Under the pieces are notes generated by a model. That model ran no database searches. It was not told the DNA's origin and saw nothing but the letters and a program-made list of their open reading frames with translations. From assembly GCF_937958535.1 (NCBI RefSeq), contig NZ_CALGNQ010000040.1:1-18319 (forward strand): a DNA stretch of 18,319 nucleotides, read 5' to 3'. Below, one piece after another: positions 1 through 6,453 of this stretch. How positions within the stretch are numbered: the first letter of the stretch is position 1; each line of letters opens with the position of its first letter. The translations under genes and the position numbers were made by a program. This DNA comes from an uncultured Georgenia sp. (GTDB lineage: Bacteria > Actinomycetota > Actinomycetes > Actinomycetales > Actinomycetaceae).

Positions 1-111
1 GGTGATCTCGCCGTACTGGCCGCCGAGCACCTCCTGCAGCTTGCGGGCGTAGACGGCGTCCGGCTTCTCCGGTGTCGCCTTGAAGTGGAGCTCCTGCTTG
101 TGGAAGTACAT
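1..111 (-). CDS. Manganese-containing catalase, N-terminal part (runs off the window)
   Basis: Manganese catalases are ferritin-like four-helix proteins that disproportionate hydrogen peroxide at a dinuclear manganese site in the cytoplasm. Only the first 37 codons are present; the gene continues beyond position 1. The visible protein starts MYFHKQELHF and contains the block KLQEVLGGQYGEIT, a hallmark of the family's first helix. The glutamate at residue 35 falls where the family has its first metal-ligand glutamate. The ATG at 111-109 is preceded by a GAGGGGGAA ribosome-binding site. The gene is divergent from the DUF2231 gene, with 161 bases between them that contain two perfect dyads. The family call is strong despite the short fragment; the state of the rest of the gene cannot be seen. 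Confidence 0.85.
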   Translation of the reverse strand, partial: MYFHKQELHFKATPEKPDAVYARKLQEVLGGQYGEIT

Positions 112-148
112 GTGGTTCCCCCTCGGACGACCGTCCGCTCCTGGTGTC

Positions 149-170
149 CGGCGGCCCGATCGGGCCGCCG
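149..170. promoter_or_regulatory. Perfect 22-base palindrome, candidate operator
   Basis: The left half CGGCGGCCCGA is followed immediately by its exact reverse complement, TCGGGCCGCCG, with no spacer. It begins 38 bases upstream of the catalase ATG, in the divergent promoter region shared with the DUF2231 gene. A spacer-free dyad of this length looks more like the site of a dimeric DNA-binding protein than a terminator, and no T tract follows it. The regulator is unknown. The high GC content raises the background rate of such palindromes, so the role is only inferred. Confidence 0.4.
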
Positions 171-212
171 CGGACCCGCCGCGTCGACGTGACGGGGCCC
201 ACACCTGCGGGT

Positions 213-238
213 GCGTGCCCCGGGGCGCTGGGGCACGC
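213..238. promoter_or_regulatory. Perfect 9-base inverted repeat upstream of DUF2231 gene
   Basis: The arms GCGTGCCCC (213-221) and GGGGCACGC (230-238) are exact reverse complements separated by 8 bases. The element ends 34 bases upstream of the DUF2231 start codon. If it is transcribed it would form a strong hairpin in the leader; otherwise it could be a protein-binding dyad. No T tract follows, so a simple terminator is unlikely. The role is inferred. Confidence 0.35.
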
Positions 239-272
239 TGGTCGGCGAGCCGCACCGACCACTGGAGGTCCC

Positions 273-854
273 ATGTCGCACCGGACGACCCACCGCTCCC
301 CCGACACCCGTCCCGCCTCGCTGGTCGCGCTCGCCGAGGCGGTCGAGGCGCAGGCCGGTCTCGACGGTCTCGTCGACGCGCTGCGCGGACCGGCCGCGGT
401 GACGACCGCCGGCCCGACCCGGCGCCGCGTGCTCCTCGGGCACTGGCTGGGCCACGCCCTCCACCCGCTCCTCACCGACCTGCCGATCGGGTTGTGGACC
501 AGCGCGTGGGTGCTCGACGTGGTGCCCGTCCCCGGGGCCCGCCGCGCCGCCCAGCGCCTCGTCGGCCTCGGCGTGCTCTGCGCCGCCCCCACCGCGCTCA
601 CCGGGTGGGCCGAGTGGTCCCGGACCACCGAGCAGCGGGTCCGACGGGTCGGGGTGGTCCACGCCCTCGCCAACGGGGCGGCTGCGGCCGTCTTCGCCGG
701 GTCCTGGCTCGCTCGGCGCCGCGGCCGCCACACCACCGGCGTCGTGCTGGGGCAGGTCGCGATGGTCGCGACGAGCGCCGGCGGGTTCCTCGGCGCGCAC
801 CTGGCCCTCGGGCGCAAGGTCGGCACCGACGCCGCGGACGTCGGCAGCCCGTGA
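273..854 (+). CDS. DUF2231-family integral membrane protein
   Basis: This 193-residue protein has a hydrophilic N-terminal stretch of about 55 residues followed by roughly four hydrophobic segments. The membrane part opens with GHWLGHALHPLLTDLPIG, the His-Pro motif typical of DUF2231, and later contains TGWAEW and VVHALAN. The biochemical function of the family is not established; conserved histidines at membrane edges have prompted the idea of heme or metal binding. The ATG at 273 is chosen over earlier in-frame starts because GGAGG lies five bases upstream (264-268) and family similarity starts well after it. The gene is divergent from the manganese catalase, which hints at, but does not show, a shared oxidative-stress role. 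The TGA at 852-854 lies directly against the start of the CinA remnant. Confidence 0.7.
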   Translation: MSHRTTHRSPDTRPASLVALAEAVEAQAGLDGLVDALRGPAAVTTAGPTRRRVLLGHWLGHALHPLLTDLPIGLWTSAWVLDVVPVPGARRAAQRLVGLGVLCAAPTALTGWAEWSRTTEQRVRRVGVVHALANGAAAAVFAGSWLARRRGRHTTGVVLGQVAMVATSAGGFLGAHLALGRKVGTDAADVGSP

Positions 855-857
855 CGT

Positions 858-1223
858 CCGAGGTGCTCCGGCGGAGCGGTGACCTACACCGTCGAGGCCA
901 AGCAGCGGGCGCTGGGCGTGCCCGACGTCCCGGTGATCTCCGCCGAGTGCGCCACGGCGATGGCGCAGGGCGCCGCCCGGATCCTCGGCGCCGACTGCAC
1001 CGTCGCGGTCACCGGCGTGGGTGGGCCGGACGAGCAGGAGGGGCAGCCGGTGGGTACCGTCTTCATCGCGGTGCACACGCCCCGGGGCACGACCTGGGAG
1101 GAGCAGCACTTCGACGGCGACCCGCAGGAGATCCTCGACGCGACGACCCTGCGCTCGCTCGAGCTGCTCGGGTCCGCGATCGGTGCGCTGAAGGCGGCAC
1201 CCGCCCGCGAGAGACGCCGGTGA
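858..1223 (+). pseudogene. 5'-truncated CinA/PncC-like nicotinamide-nucleotide amidohydrolase remnant
   Basis: The CinA C-terminal (PncC) family deamidates nicotinamide mononucleotide in pyridine-nucleotide recycling. Here the similarity begins in mid-domain: SGGAVTYTVEAKQRALGV matches the family's GGVVAYATEVK region. It continues through ISAECATAMAQGA, the signature VTGVGGPDEQEGQPVGTVF and a normal C-terminus. The upstream 40-50 residues, including the conserved ESLTGG nucleophile segment, are missing. A TGA at 852-854 (the DUF2231 stop) blocks the same frame. A GTG at 879 could start a 114-residue product, but it has no evident ribosome-binding site and would lack the active-site serine. 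In the +2 frame, bases 860-871 read EVLR, which could be family sequence, so a small indel may accompany the truncation. I call it a broken gene, though a shortened expressed protein cannot be excluded. Confidence 0.7.
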
Positions 1224-1245
1224 CGCCGTCGCCCAGGTGACGGCG
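1224..1245. terminator. Possible hairpin between convergent cinA remnant and lgt
   Basis: The arms CGCCGTC (1224-1230) and GACGGCG (1239-1245) are perfect reverse complements around an 8-base loop. They sit in the 27-base gap between two convergent genes, right after the cinA-remnant stop and six bases past the lgt stop. There is no T tract on either strand, so this would be an atypical or weak bidirectional terminator. The call rests on position and symmetry only. Confidence 0.35.
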
Positions 1246-1250
1246 GCCGG

Positions 1251-2195
1251 CTAACGGTCGGCGGGCTCGCCGCGGCCCGGTGCCCGGTCCTCCGCCGCGC
1301 CGTCCGCGGCGGTGCCCGGCTCACCGACCGAGTCCGCCGCCCCGGCCGGCTCCGGCTCGCGCCCCGGCAGCCAGAGCTCCTCCTCCCGGCCGCGGTTGCG
1401 GCGTCCGGTGCGGACGAAGAAGTACAGTGCCAGGAGGAAGACGACGATCGAGGTCCACACGTTGAGCCGCACCCCGAGCACGGTCTCGGCGGTGTCGATG
1501 CGCAGGTACTCGATCCACACCCGGCCCAGGGTGTAGAGCATGACGTACAGCCACATGACCCGGCCGTGTCGTAGCCGGAAGCGGCGCTCGGCCCAGACCA
1601 GCACCCCGGCCATCGCCAGGTTCCACACCAGCTCGTAGAGGAACGTGGGGTGGAAGAGGAGGTCGGGGTCGGTGTAGCCGGCCACGCGGTGTGCGGCGTC
1701 GATCTCCAGCCCCCACGGCAGCGTCGTCGGGGCGCCGTAGAGCTCCTGGTTGAAGTAGTTGCCGATGCGTCCGATCGCCTGGGCGATCAGGAGTCCGGGG
1801 GCCAGCGCGTCGGCGAACGGCGCCAGCCGCAGGCCGCGCCGGCGTAGCGCCAGCCAGGCCCCGAGGGCGCCGGCGGGGACGGCGCCCCAGATCCCCAGGC
1901 CCCCCGTCCAGATCTCCACGACCCGGGCCGGGTCGCCGTCCGGTCCGAAGTAGGCGTCCGGGGAGGAGACCACGTGGTAGATCCGCGCACCGACGATGCC
2001 GAAGAGCACCATCCACAGCGAGACGTCGAGCGCGGTGTCCTTCGGGCCACCCCTGGCGGTGTAGCGCCGGTCCAGGATCCACCAGGCGACGACGATGCCG
2101 ATGGCGATCGCCAGGGCGTACGCGCGCAGCGGGAGCGGCCCGAGGTACCACTCGGACTCGGGTGGGCTGGGGATGGACGCGGGGAGGTTCAGCAC
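1251..2195 (-). CDS. lgt: Phosphatidylglycerol--prolipoprotein diacylglyceryl transferase
   Basis: Lgt is a polytopic inner-membrane enzyme that transfers diacylglycerol from phosphatidylglycerol to the lipobox cysteine of prolipoproteins. The 314-residue protein has about seven hydrophobic segments and the Lgt signature GRIGNYFNQELYG at residues 142-154, whose first arginine aligns with the essential Arg143 of the E. coli enzyme. The motif HPTFLYE follows near residue 182. The last 55 or so residues are hydrophilic and rich in Glu, Gly and Ala, a tail common in actinobacterial Lgt. The GTG at 2195 gives MLNLPASIPSPP, a normal start, but only a weak AGG lies upstream. It begins 9 bases after the trpA stop, so it is probably translated from the trp transcript. 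The protein would act on lipoproteins such as the FKBP protein encoded at 15916-16773. Confidence 0.95.
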   Translation of the reverse strand: MLNLPASIPSPPESEWYLGPLPLRAYALAIAIGIVVAWWILDRRYTARGGPKDTALDVSLWMVLFGIVGARIYHVVSSPDAYFGPDGDPARVVEIWTGGLGIWGAVPAGALGAWLALRRRGLRLAPFADALAPGLLIAQAIGRIGNYFNQELYGAPTTLPWGLEIDAAHRVAGYTDPDLLFHPTFLYELVWNLAMAGVLVWAERRFRLRHGRVMWLYVMLYTLGRVWIEYLRIDTAETVLGVRLNVWTSIVVFLLALYFFVRTGRRNRGREEELWLPGREPEPAGAADSVGEPGTAADGAAEDRAPGRGEPADR

Positions 2196-2204
2196 CCCGG
2201 CAGC

Positions 2205-3029
2205 CTAGCGCCGGACGCCGGCGGCGAGGTCCGTGACCACCGAGCGCAAGGCGGCGAGCCCGGCCTCCGGGTCGGGGTCGCCGAGCGCGCGGACGAGCGC
2301 AGAGCCGACGATGACGCCGTCGGCGTACTCGGCCACCTCGGCCGCCTGGTCGCCGGTGGACACGCCCAGTCCGACGCACACCCGCCGCCCACCTGCCGCG
2401 CGGGTACGGGCGACGAGCTCACGGGCGTGGCTGTCGACGCTGGACCGCACACCGGTGACGCCCATCGTCGAGGCCGCGTAGACGAAGCCGCGGCACGCCG
2501 CCGCGGTCATCGCCAACCTCTCGTCGGTGGAGCTGGGGGCCACGAGGAAGACCTTGTCGAGGTCGTGGGCGTCGGCGGCGGCGACCCAGGCGCCGGCCTC
2601 GTCGGGGATGAGGTCCGGGGTGATGAGCCCGGCTCCCCCGGCGTTGGCCAGGTCGCGGGCGAAGCGGTCCACGCCGTAACGCAGCACCGGGTTGTAGTAG
2701 GTCATCACCAGCACGGCGGCGCCCGTGGCGGCCACCTGTTCCACGGCGTGGAGCACGTCCGTCACCCGGGTGCCCTGGGCCAGGGCCCGGGTGGTGGCGT
2801 GCTGGATGACCTCGCCGTCCATCCCGGGGTCGGAGTAGGGCAGGCCGAGCTCGACGATGTCGGCGCCGGCGTCGACCGCGGTGCGGGCGGCGGCGACGGA
2901 GCCGGCGACGGTCGGGTAGCCCACCGGCAGGTAGACGACCAGGCCCTTGCGGCCCTCGGCCAGGGCGGCGTCGATCGCCGCGCCGGAACGCTTGCCGGCC
3001 GTCGTTGCGGCCGGGATCTGCTCGTTCAT
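2205..3029 (-). CDS. trpA: Tryptophan synthase alpha chain
   Basis: TrpA cleaves indole-3-glycerol phosphate to indole and glyceraldehyde 3-phosphate, and the indole channels to TrpB. The 274-residue protein is a TIM barrel of normal length. The segment IVELGLPYSDPGMDG carries both catalytic acids, Glu60 and Asp71, matching Glu49 and Asp60 of the Salmonella enzyme. The C-terminal phosphate-binding part includes CVGLGVSTGDQ and GVIVGSALV. The ATG at 3029 shares its first base with the last base of the trpB TGA (TGATG), which indicates translational coupling and fits the alpha2beta2 complex. The stop is TAG at 2207-2205. No defect is seen. Confidence 0.97.
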   Translation of the reverse strand: MNEQIPAATTAGKRSGAAIDAALAEGRKGLVVYLPVGYPTVAGSVAAARTAVDAGADIVELGLPYSDPGMDGEVIQHATTRALAQGTRVTDVLHAVEQVAATGAAVLVMTYYNPVLRYGVDRFARDLANAGGAGLITPDLIPDEAGAWVAAADAHDLDKVFLVAPSSTDERLAMTAAACRGFVYAASTMGVTGVRSSVDSHARELVARTRAAGGRRVCVGLGVSTGDQAAEVAEYADGVIVGSALVRALGDPDPEAGLAALRSVVTDLAAGVRR

Positions 3030-4321
3030 CAGTGCTCCGCGCTGCCCGTCGCCTCGTAGCCGGCGTCGTCCACCGCGCCGGTCTTCGCCTCGTCCTGGGG
3101 CCGGGCCGCGTCGGTGTCGTCGAGCAGGCCGAACCACGCGGCGGCCGTCTCGACGTCCTTGTCCCCGCGCCCGGAGAGGTTGACCAGGATGGTCGGTGCC
3201 GCCTCGCCCGCCTCCGCGGCCGCGCGCCCGATCCGCAGGGCGCCGGCCAGCGCGTGCGCGCTCTCGATGGCCGGGATGATGCCCTCCGTGCGGCACAGCA
3301 GCCGGAAGGCCTCCATCGCCTCGGCGTCGGTGACCGGCACGTACTCGGCCCGGCCGAGCTCGGCGAGCCAGGCGTGCTCGGGACCGACGCCCGGGTAGTC
3401 CAGCCCCGCCGAGATCGAGTGCGACTCGATGGTCTGGCCGTCCTCGTCCTGGAGCAGGAAGGTGTGGGCGCCGTGGAGCACCCCCGGGCTGCCCGCGCTG
3501 ATGGAGGAGGCGTGCCGGCCGGTGTCCACGCCGTCTCCCGCCGCCTCCAGGCCGACGAGGCGCACGCCCTCGTCGTCGAGGAAGGCGTTGAAGATGCCGA
3601 TGGCGTTGGAGCCGCCGCCGACGCAAGCGCACACGACGTCGGGCAGGCGACCGGTGAGGGCGAGCACCTGCTCGCGGGCCTCCTCGCCGATGATCTTCTG
3701 CAGGTCGCGGACCAGCCCGGGGAACGGGTGCGGGCCGGCGGCGGTGCCGAAGACGTAGTTCGTCGTGTCGACGTTCGTCACCCAGTCGCGGAACGCTTCG
3801 TTGATGGCGTCCTTCAGGGTGCGCGAGCCGGAGGACACGGCGACGACCTCGGTGCCGAGCAGCTCCATGCGCGCGACGTTGAGCGCCTGGCGCCGCACGT
3901 CCTCCTCGCCCATGTAGATGGTGCACTCCAGGCCGAGCAGCGCCGCCGCGGTCGCGGTGGCGACGCCGTGCTGGCCCGCCCCGGTCTCCGCGATGACCCG
4001 CTTCTTGCCGAGCTTGCGGGTGAGCAGCGCCTGGCCGAGGACGTTGTTGATCTTGTGCGAGCCGGTGTGGTTGAGGTCCTCCCGCTTGAGGATGACCCGG
4101 GCCCCGCCCGCGTGCTCGGCGAACCGCGGCACCTCGGTGATGATGCTCGGGCGGCCGGTGTAGGTGCGGTGCAGCTCGGCGAGCTCGGCCTGGAAGGACG
4201 GGTCGTCGCGCAGCTCGCGCCACGCGGCGTCGAGCTCGTCGAGGGCGGCGACCAGCGCCTCGGCGACGAAGCGCCCCCCGAACCGGCCGAAGTACGGCCC
4301 CTCGGCGTGCGACAGGCTCAC
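3029..4321 (-). CDS. trpB: Tryptophan synthase beta chain
   Basis: TrpB condenses indole with L-serine using pyridoxal phosphate. The 430-residue protein starts GPYFGRFGGRFV and contains NHTGSHKINN with the PLP-binding lysine at residue 90. It also has AETGAGQHG, the phosphate-binding GGGSNAIG and a late NLSGRGDKD motif. About 30 residues follow the catalytic core (DTDAARPQDEAKTGAVDDAG), a low-complexity acidic tail that is longer than usual and probably disordered. The GTG start at 4321 overlaps the trpC stop by 4 bases (GTGA), so trpC, trpB and trpA are tightly coupled. The sequence is of the TrpB1 type that pairs with TrpA, as expected from its neighbour. Confidence 0.97.
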   Translation of the reverse strand: MSLSHAEGPYFGRFGGRFVAEALVAALDELDAAWRELRDDPSFQAELAELHRTYTGRPSIITEVPRFAEHAGGARVILKREDLNHTGSHKINNVLGQALLTRKLGKKRVIAETGAGQHGVATATAAALLGLECTIYMGEEDVRRQALNVARMELLGTEVVAVSSGSRTLKDAINEAFRDWVTNVDTTNYVFGTAAGPHPFPGLVRDLQKIIGEEAREQVLALTGRLPDVVCACVGGGSNAIGIFNAFLDDEGVRLVGLEAAGDGVDTGRHASSISAGSPGVLHGAHTFLLQDEDGQTIESHSISAGLDYPGVGPEHAWLAELGRAEYVPVTDAEAMEAFRLLCRTEGIIPAIESAHALAGALRIGRAAAEAGEAAPTILVNLSGRGDKDVETAAAWFGLLDDTDAARPQDEAKTGAVDDAGYEATGSAEH

Positions 4322-5136
4322 GGACGCACCGCCCGCAGCGACGGGTGCGCGCCGGCCGCGACCATGTCCGCCACCGCCTGCCGCGGCGAGCCCTGCGTGA
4401 CGAGGGCCTCACCGACGAGGACGACGTCGGCGCCCGCGCGGGCGTACTCCAGGACGTCGTAGGGGCCCCGGACCCCGGACTCGGCGACCTTGAGGAGGTG
4501 GTCGGGCACGACGTCGACGACCCGGGCGAAGGTCGAACGGTCGACCTCCAGGGTGTGGAGGTTGCGCGCGTTGATGCCCACCACCTGTGCCCCGGCGTCG
4601 ACGGCGCGCTTGGCCTCCTCCCGGTCGTGCGCCTCCACGAGGGCGGTCATGCCCAGGGAGTGCACCCGCTCGACGAGCGAGGTGAGCGCGCTCTGCTCCA
4701 GGGCGGCGACGATGAGCAGGACGAGGTCGGCGCCGTACGCCCGGGCCTCCCACACCTGGTAGGGCGTGACGACGAAGTCCTTACGCAGGATCGGCACGTC
4801 CACCCGTGCGCGCACCGCGGCGAGGTCCTCCAGCGAGCCACCGAACCGGCGGCGCTCGGTGAGGACGCTGACGGCGCTCGCGCCGCCGGCCTCGTAGTCC
4901 ACGGCCAGCCCGGCCGGGTCGGCGATGTCGGCCAGCGCCCCCTTCGACGGGCTCGAGCGCTTGACCTCGGCGATGATCGTCACCGCGTCGGCCCCGCCGC
5001 GCAGCGCCGCGACGGCGTCCTTCGCGCCGGGCTGCTGCTGCGCGCGCTCCTTGAGCACGTCGAGCGGCACCTGCGCCTCGCGCTCTGCGAGGTCCTCCCG
5101 GACACCCGCGATGATCTCTTCCAGCACCGTCGTCAC
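4318..5136 (-). CDS. trpC: Indole-3-glycerol phosphate synthase
   Basis: TrpC closes the pyrrole ring of the anthranilate-derived ribulotide to form indole-3-glycerol phosphate. The 272-residue TIM barrel carries IIAEVKRSSPSKG at residues 54-66 with catalytic Glu57 and Lys59, then LRKDFVVTPYQVWEARAYGADLVLLI in outline, GINARNL and VAESGV. It is a stand-alone TrpC with no TrpF domain, as usual in actinobacteria, where PriA supplies phosphoribosylanthranilate isomerase activity. The start is GTG at 5136, preceded by GGGAGGGAG, the best ribosome-binding site in this cluster. A 94-base gap separates it from the upstream DUF4190-like gene, so trpCBA-lgt may have its own promoter as well as read-through from hisI-trpE. 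Confidence 0.97.
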   Translation of the reverse strand: MTTVLEEIIAGVREDLAEREAQVPLDVLKERAQQQPGAKDAVAALRGGADAVTIIAEVKRSSPSKGALADIADPAGLAVDYEAGGASAVSVLTERRRFGGSLEDLAAVRARVDVPILRKDFVVTPYQVWEARAYGADLVLLIVAALEQSALTSLVERVHSLGMTALVEAHDREEAKRAVDAGAQVVGINARNLHTLEVDRSTFARVVDVVPDHLLKVAESGVRGPYDVLEYARAGADVVLVGEALVTQGSPRQAVADMVAAGAHPSLRAVRP

Positions 5137-5165
5137 GGCGTACTCCCTCCCCTGGGTCGGGTCCC

Positions 5166-5171
5166 ATGGTA
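5166..5171 (-). promoter_or_regulatory. Possible -10 element upstream of trpC
   Basis: On the minus strand TACCAT fits the actinobacterial TANNNT -10 pattern and lies about 30 bases before the trpC start, ahead of its strong ribosome-binding site. It is inside the only gap of any size within the cluster. No convincing -35 element is seen 16-19 bases upstream. The gap also holds the 12-base palindrome GTCCCCGGGGAC at 5174-5185 and the 6-base repeat CCCGCC/GGCGGG. This is a weak prediction based on position. Confidence 0.25.
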
Positions 5172-5230
5172 GGCGTCCCCGGGGACCCGCCCGACCACCC
5201 GTCCGGTAGGCGGGCCGGCGGGGACACGGC

Positions 5231-5530
5231 TCAGCTGCCGACCACGCCGGCGAGCATCCCGACGATGGCGAGCACCCACAGCACGCTGCCCACGACGCCC
5301 AGGACGATGCCGGCGACCGCCTGCGGCCGGTTCGCGGCCCGGCCCGCGCTGTGGGCGACCACGCCGGTGATACCGAGCACCACGGCCGCGACGGCGACGG
5401 CCGCCCCGAGCGGCAGCAGCACGGCCGGGGCCAGCCCGACGGGCGCCATCAGCCCGAGGATCCCGGCGATCCCCAGCCCCAGCGCCCAGCTGCCGAGGCG
5501 GTTGCGCGCGGTGGGGCCGGTGGAGGTCAC
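5231..5530 (-). CDS. Small DUF4190-like membrane protein in the trp cluster
   Basis: This 99-residue protein starts VTSTGPTARNRLGSWALG and is almost wholly hydrophobic, with about three membrane segments and a GRAANRPQAVAGIVLG stretch. The last part (AVAGIVLGVVGSVLWVL) is typical of DUF4190 proteins. No enzymatic function is known for the family. The GTG at 5530 overlaps the stop of the preceding gene by 4 bases, so the two small membrane proteins are probably made together. Its place between the trpE-side and trpC-side genes suggests co-expression with tryptophan biosynthesis but does not show a role. It may have a structural or membrane-assembly function with the two other membrane proteins here. 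Confidence 0.65.
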   Translation of the reverse strand: MTSTGPTARNRLGSWALGLGIAGILGLMAPVGLAPAVLLPLGAAVAVAAVVLGITGVVAHSAGRAANRPQAVAGIVLGVVGSVLWVLAIVGMLAGVVGS

Positions 5531-5811
5531 GCGTACCAGTCGGGCTCGCCGGGGCCGGGCGGGTTGTCGCGGTTGCGGGGCTGGCCCAGGCCCACGGCCG
5601 AGAGCACGGCGCTGACGATGACGGTGAGGACGAGCAGCGCGACGCCGACGATGAGCACCCAGCGCTCCCACATGACGAGCCCGAGCCCGGTGACGACACC
5701 TCCGATGCAGATGCCCCAGAACATCACCCACCCGGCGACGGTCTTGCCCTCGTTCTGGAACGGGGCTGCGGGGGGCAGCTCGTAGTCACGGCGGGTGCCG
5801 TCGTGCGACAT
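5527..5811 (-). CDS. HGxxPAAW-type small membrane protein with a diverged motif
   Basis: This 94-residue protein has an N-terminal region of about 18 polar residues, then NEGKTVAGW, then two hydrophobic helices (VMFWGICIGGVVTGLGLVMW and VLIVGVALLVLTVIVSAVL). It ends in a short Pro- and Asp-rich tail. Position, length and topology match the HGxxPAAW proteins found next to trp genes in actinobacteria, but the motif that names the family (NHGxTPAAW) reads NEGKTVAGW here, so His is replaced by Glu. The ATG at 5811 is preceded by AGAGGAAG and is preferred to the ATG at 5838, which has no such site and would add nine residues overlapping that site. The function of the family is unknown. Confidence 0.75.
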   Translation of the reverse strand: MSHDGTRRDYELPPAAPFQNEGKTVAGWVMFWGICIGGVVTGLGLVMWERWVLIVGVALLVLTVIVSAVLSAVGLGQPRNRDNPPGPGEPDWYA

Positions 5812-5850
5812 GGTTCGCTTCCTCTCGGCGGTCGTCATCTGGGTCAGATC

Positions 5851-6453
5851 CTATCCGTGGTCGGGGGCACTGGGATCCTCGCCCCGCCCGAGCGCGTCCC
5901 AGTCGTCCATCGCCTGCACGCGGGCGTCGGGGGCCGTCTGCGCGGACGGCGCGCCGCCGGCGCGTTCGAAGCGGCGGCCGGCCGGTGTCGTCGTGATACG
6001 GGTGGCGAGGACACCCGCGACGGCGACGGCCACACCGAGCGCGGCGGTGAGGTAGGGCCACACGGTGAGCGACGGGGCGCCGGTGATCTCCGCCACTCCG
6101 GTGGCCTGGGCCGCCACGCCCCGCAGCGGAGGGACCGGGTCACGCAGGAAGCCCACCGTCGTCACGGCGAGGAGCAGCCCGAGGAGGGCGACGGCGGCGG
6201 CCCCGACCCGCACGACCCAGCGGCCGCCCAGCGAGACGGCCAGGCCCGCGGCGAGGACGGCGACGCTCGCCGCCGTGGTCACCGGCTGCATCTCGGAGCC
6301 CGAGGCGCTCACCGTGCTCTGCCCGAGCACCGTGGGGACCGTGACGCTCGCCCACGGGAGGGCCGAGGCGCCCACCCCGAGCGCGCCGAGGACGAGCACG
6401 GCGAGGACCACCCGGCCCCGGGTGACGGGCCTGCGGCCACCGGAGGTGCTCAC
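5851..6453 (-). CDS. Trp biosynthesis-associated membrane protein (TIGR02234 family)
   Basis: This 200-residue protein has four predicted membrane helices: near residues 14-33 (VLAVLVLGALGVGASALPW), around 57-80, around 82-103 and around 128-150. A loop between helices 1 and 2 contains ALPWASVTVP, and a hydrophilic C-terminal tail of about 50 residues follows. The pattern and the position directly after trpE match the TIGR02234 family, known only for its association with actinobacterial trp operons. The GTG at 6453 overlaps the trpE stop by 4 bases. No catalytic motif is visible. A transport or membrane-anchoring role for the pathway is conceivable but not shown. Confidence 0.85.
   Translation of the reverse strand: MSTSGGRRPVTRGRVVLAVLVLGALGVGASALPWASVTVPTVLGQSTVSASGSEMQPVTTAASVAVLAAGLAVSLGGRWVVRVGAAAVALLGLLLAVTTVGFLRDPVPPLRGVAAQATGVAEITGAPSLTVWPYLTAALGVAVAVAGVLATRITTTPAGRRFERAGGAPSAQTAPDARVQAMDDWDALGRGEDPSAPDHG

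Noticed and set aside
80..1240. 386-codon plus-strand frame
   Set aside because: It crosses both the DUF2231 and cinA regions in the wrong frame and is Arg/Pro-rich. Only its EVLR segment near 860-871 is of interest as a possible frameshift trace.
3030..4412. Upstream extension of the trpA reading frame, suggesting a fusion
   Set aside because: The added residues are an out-of-frame reading of trpB, rich in Arg and Gly. The ATG at 3029 gives a normal TrpA.
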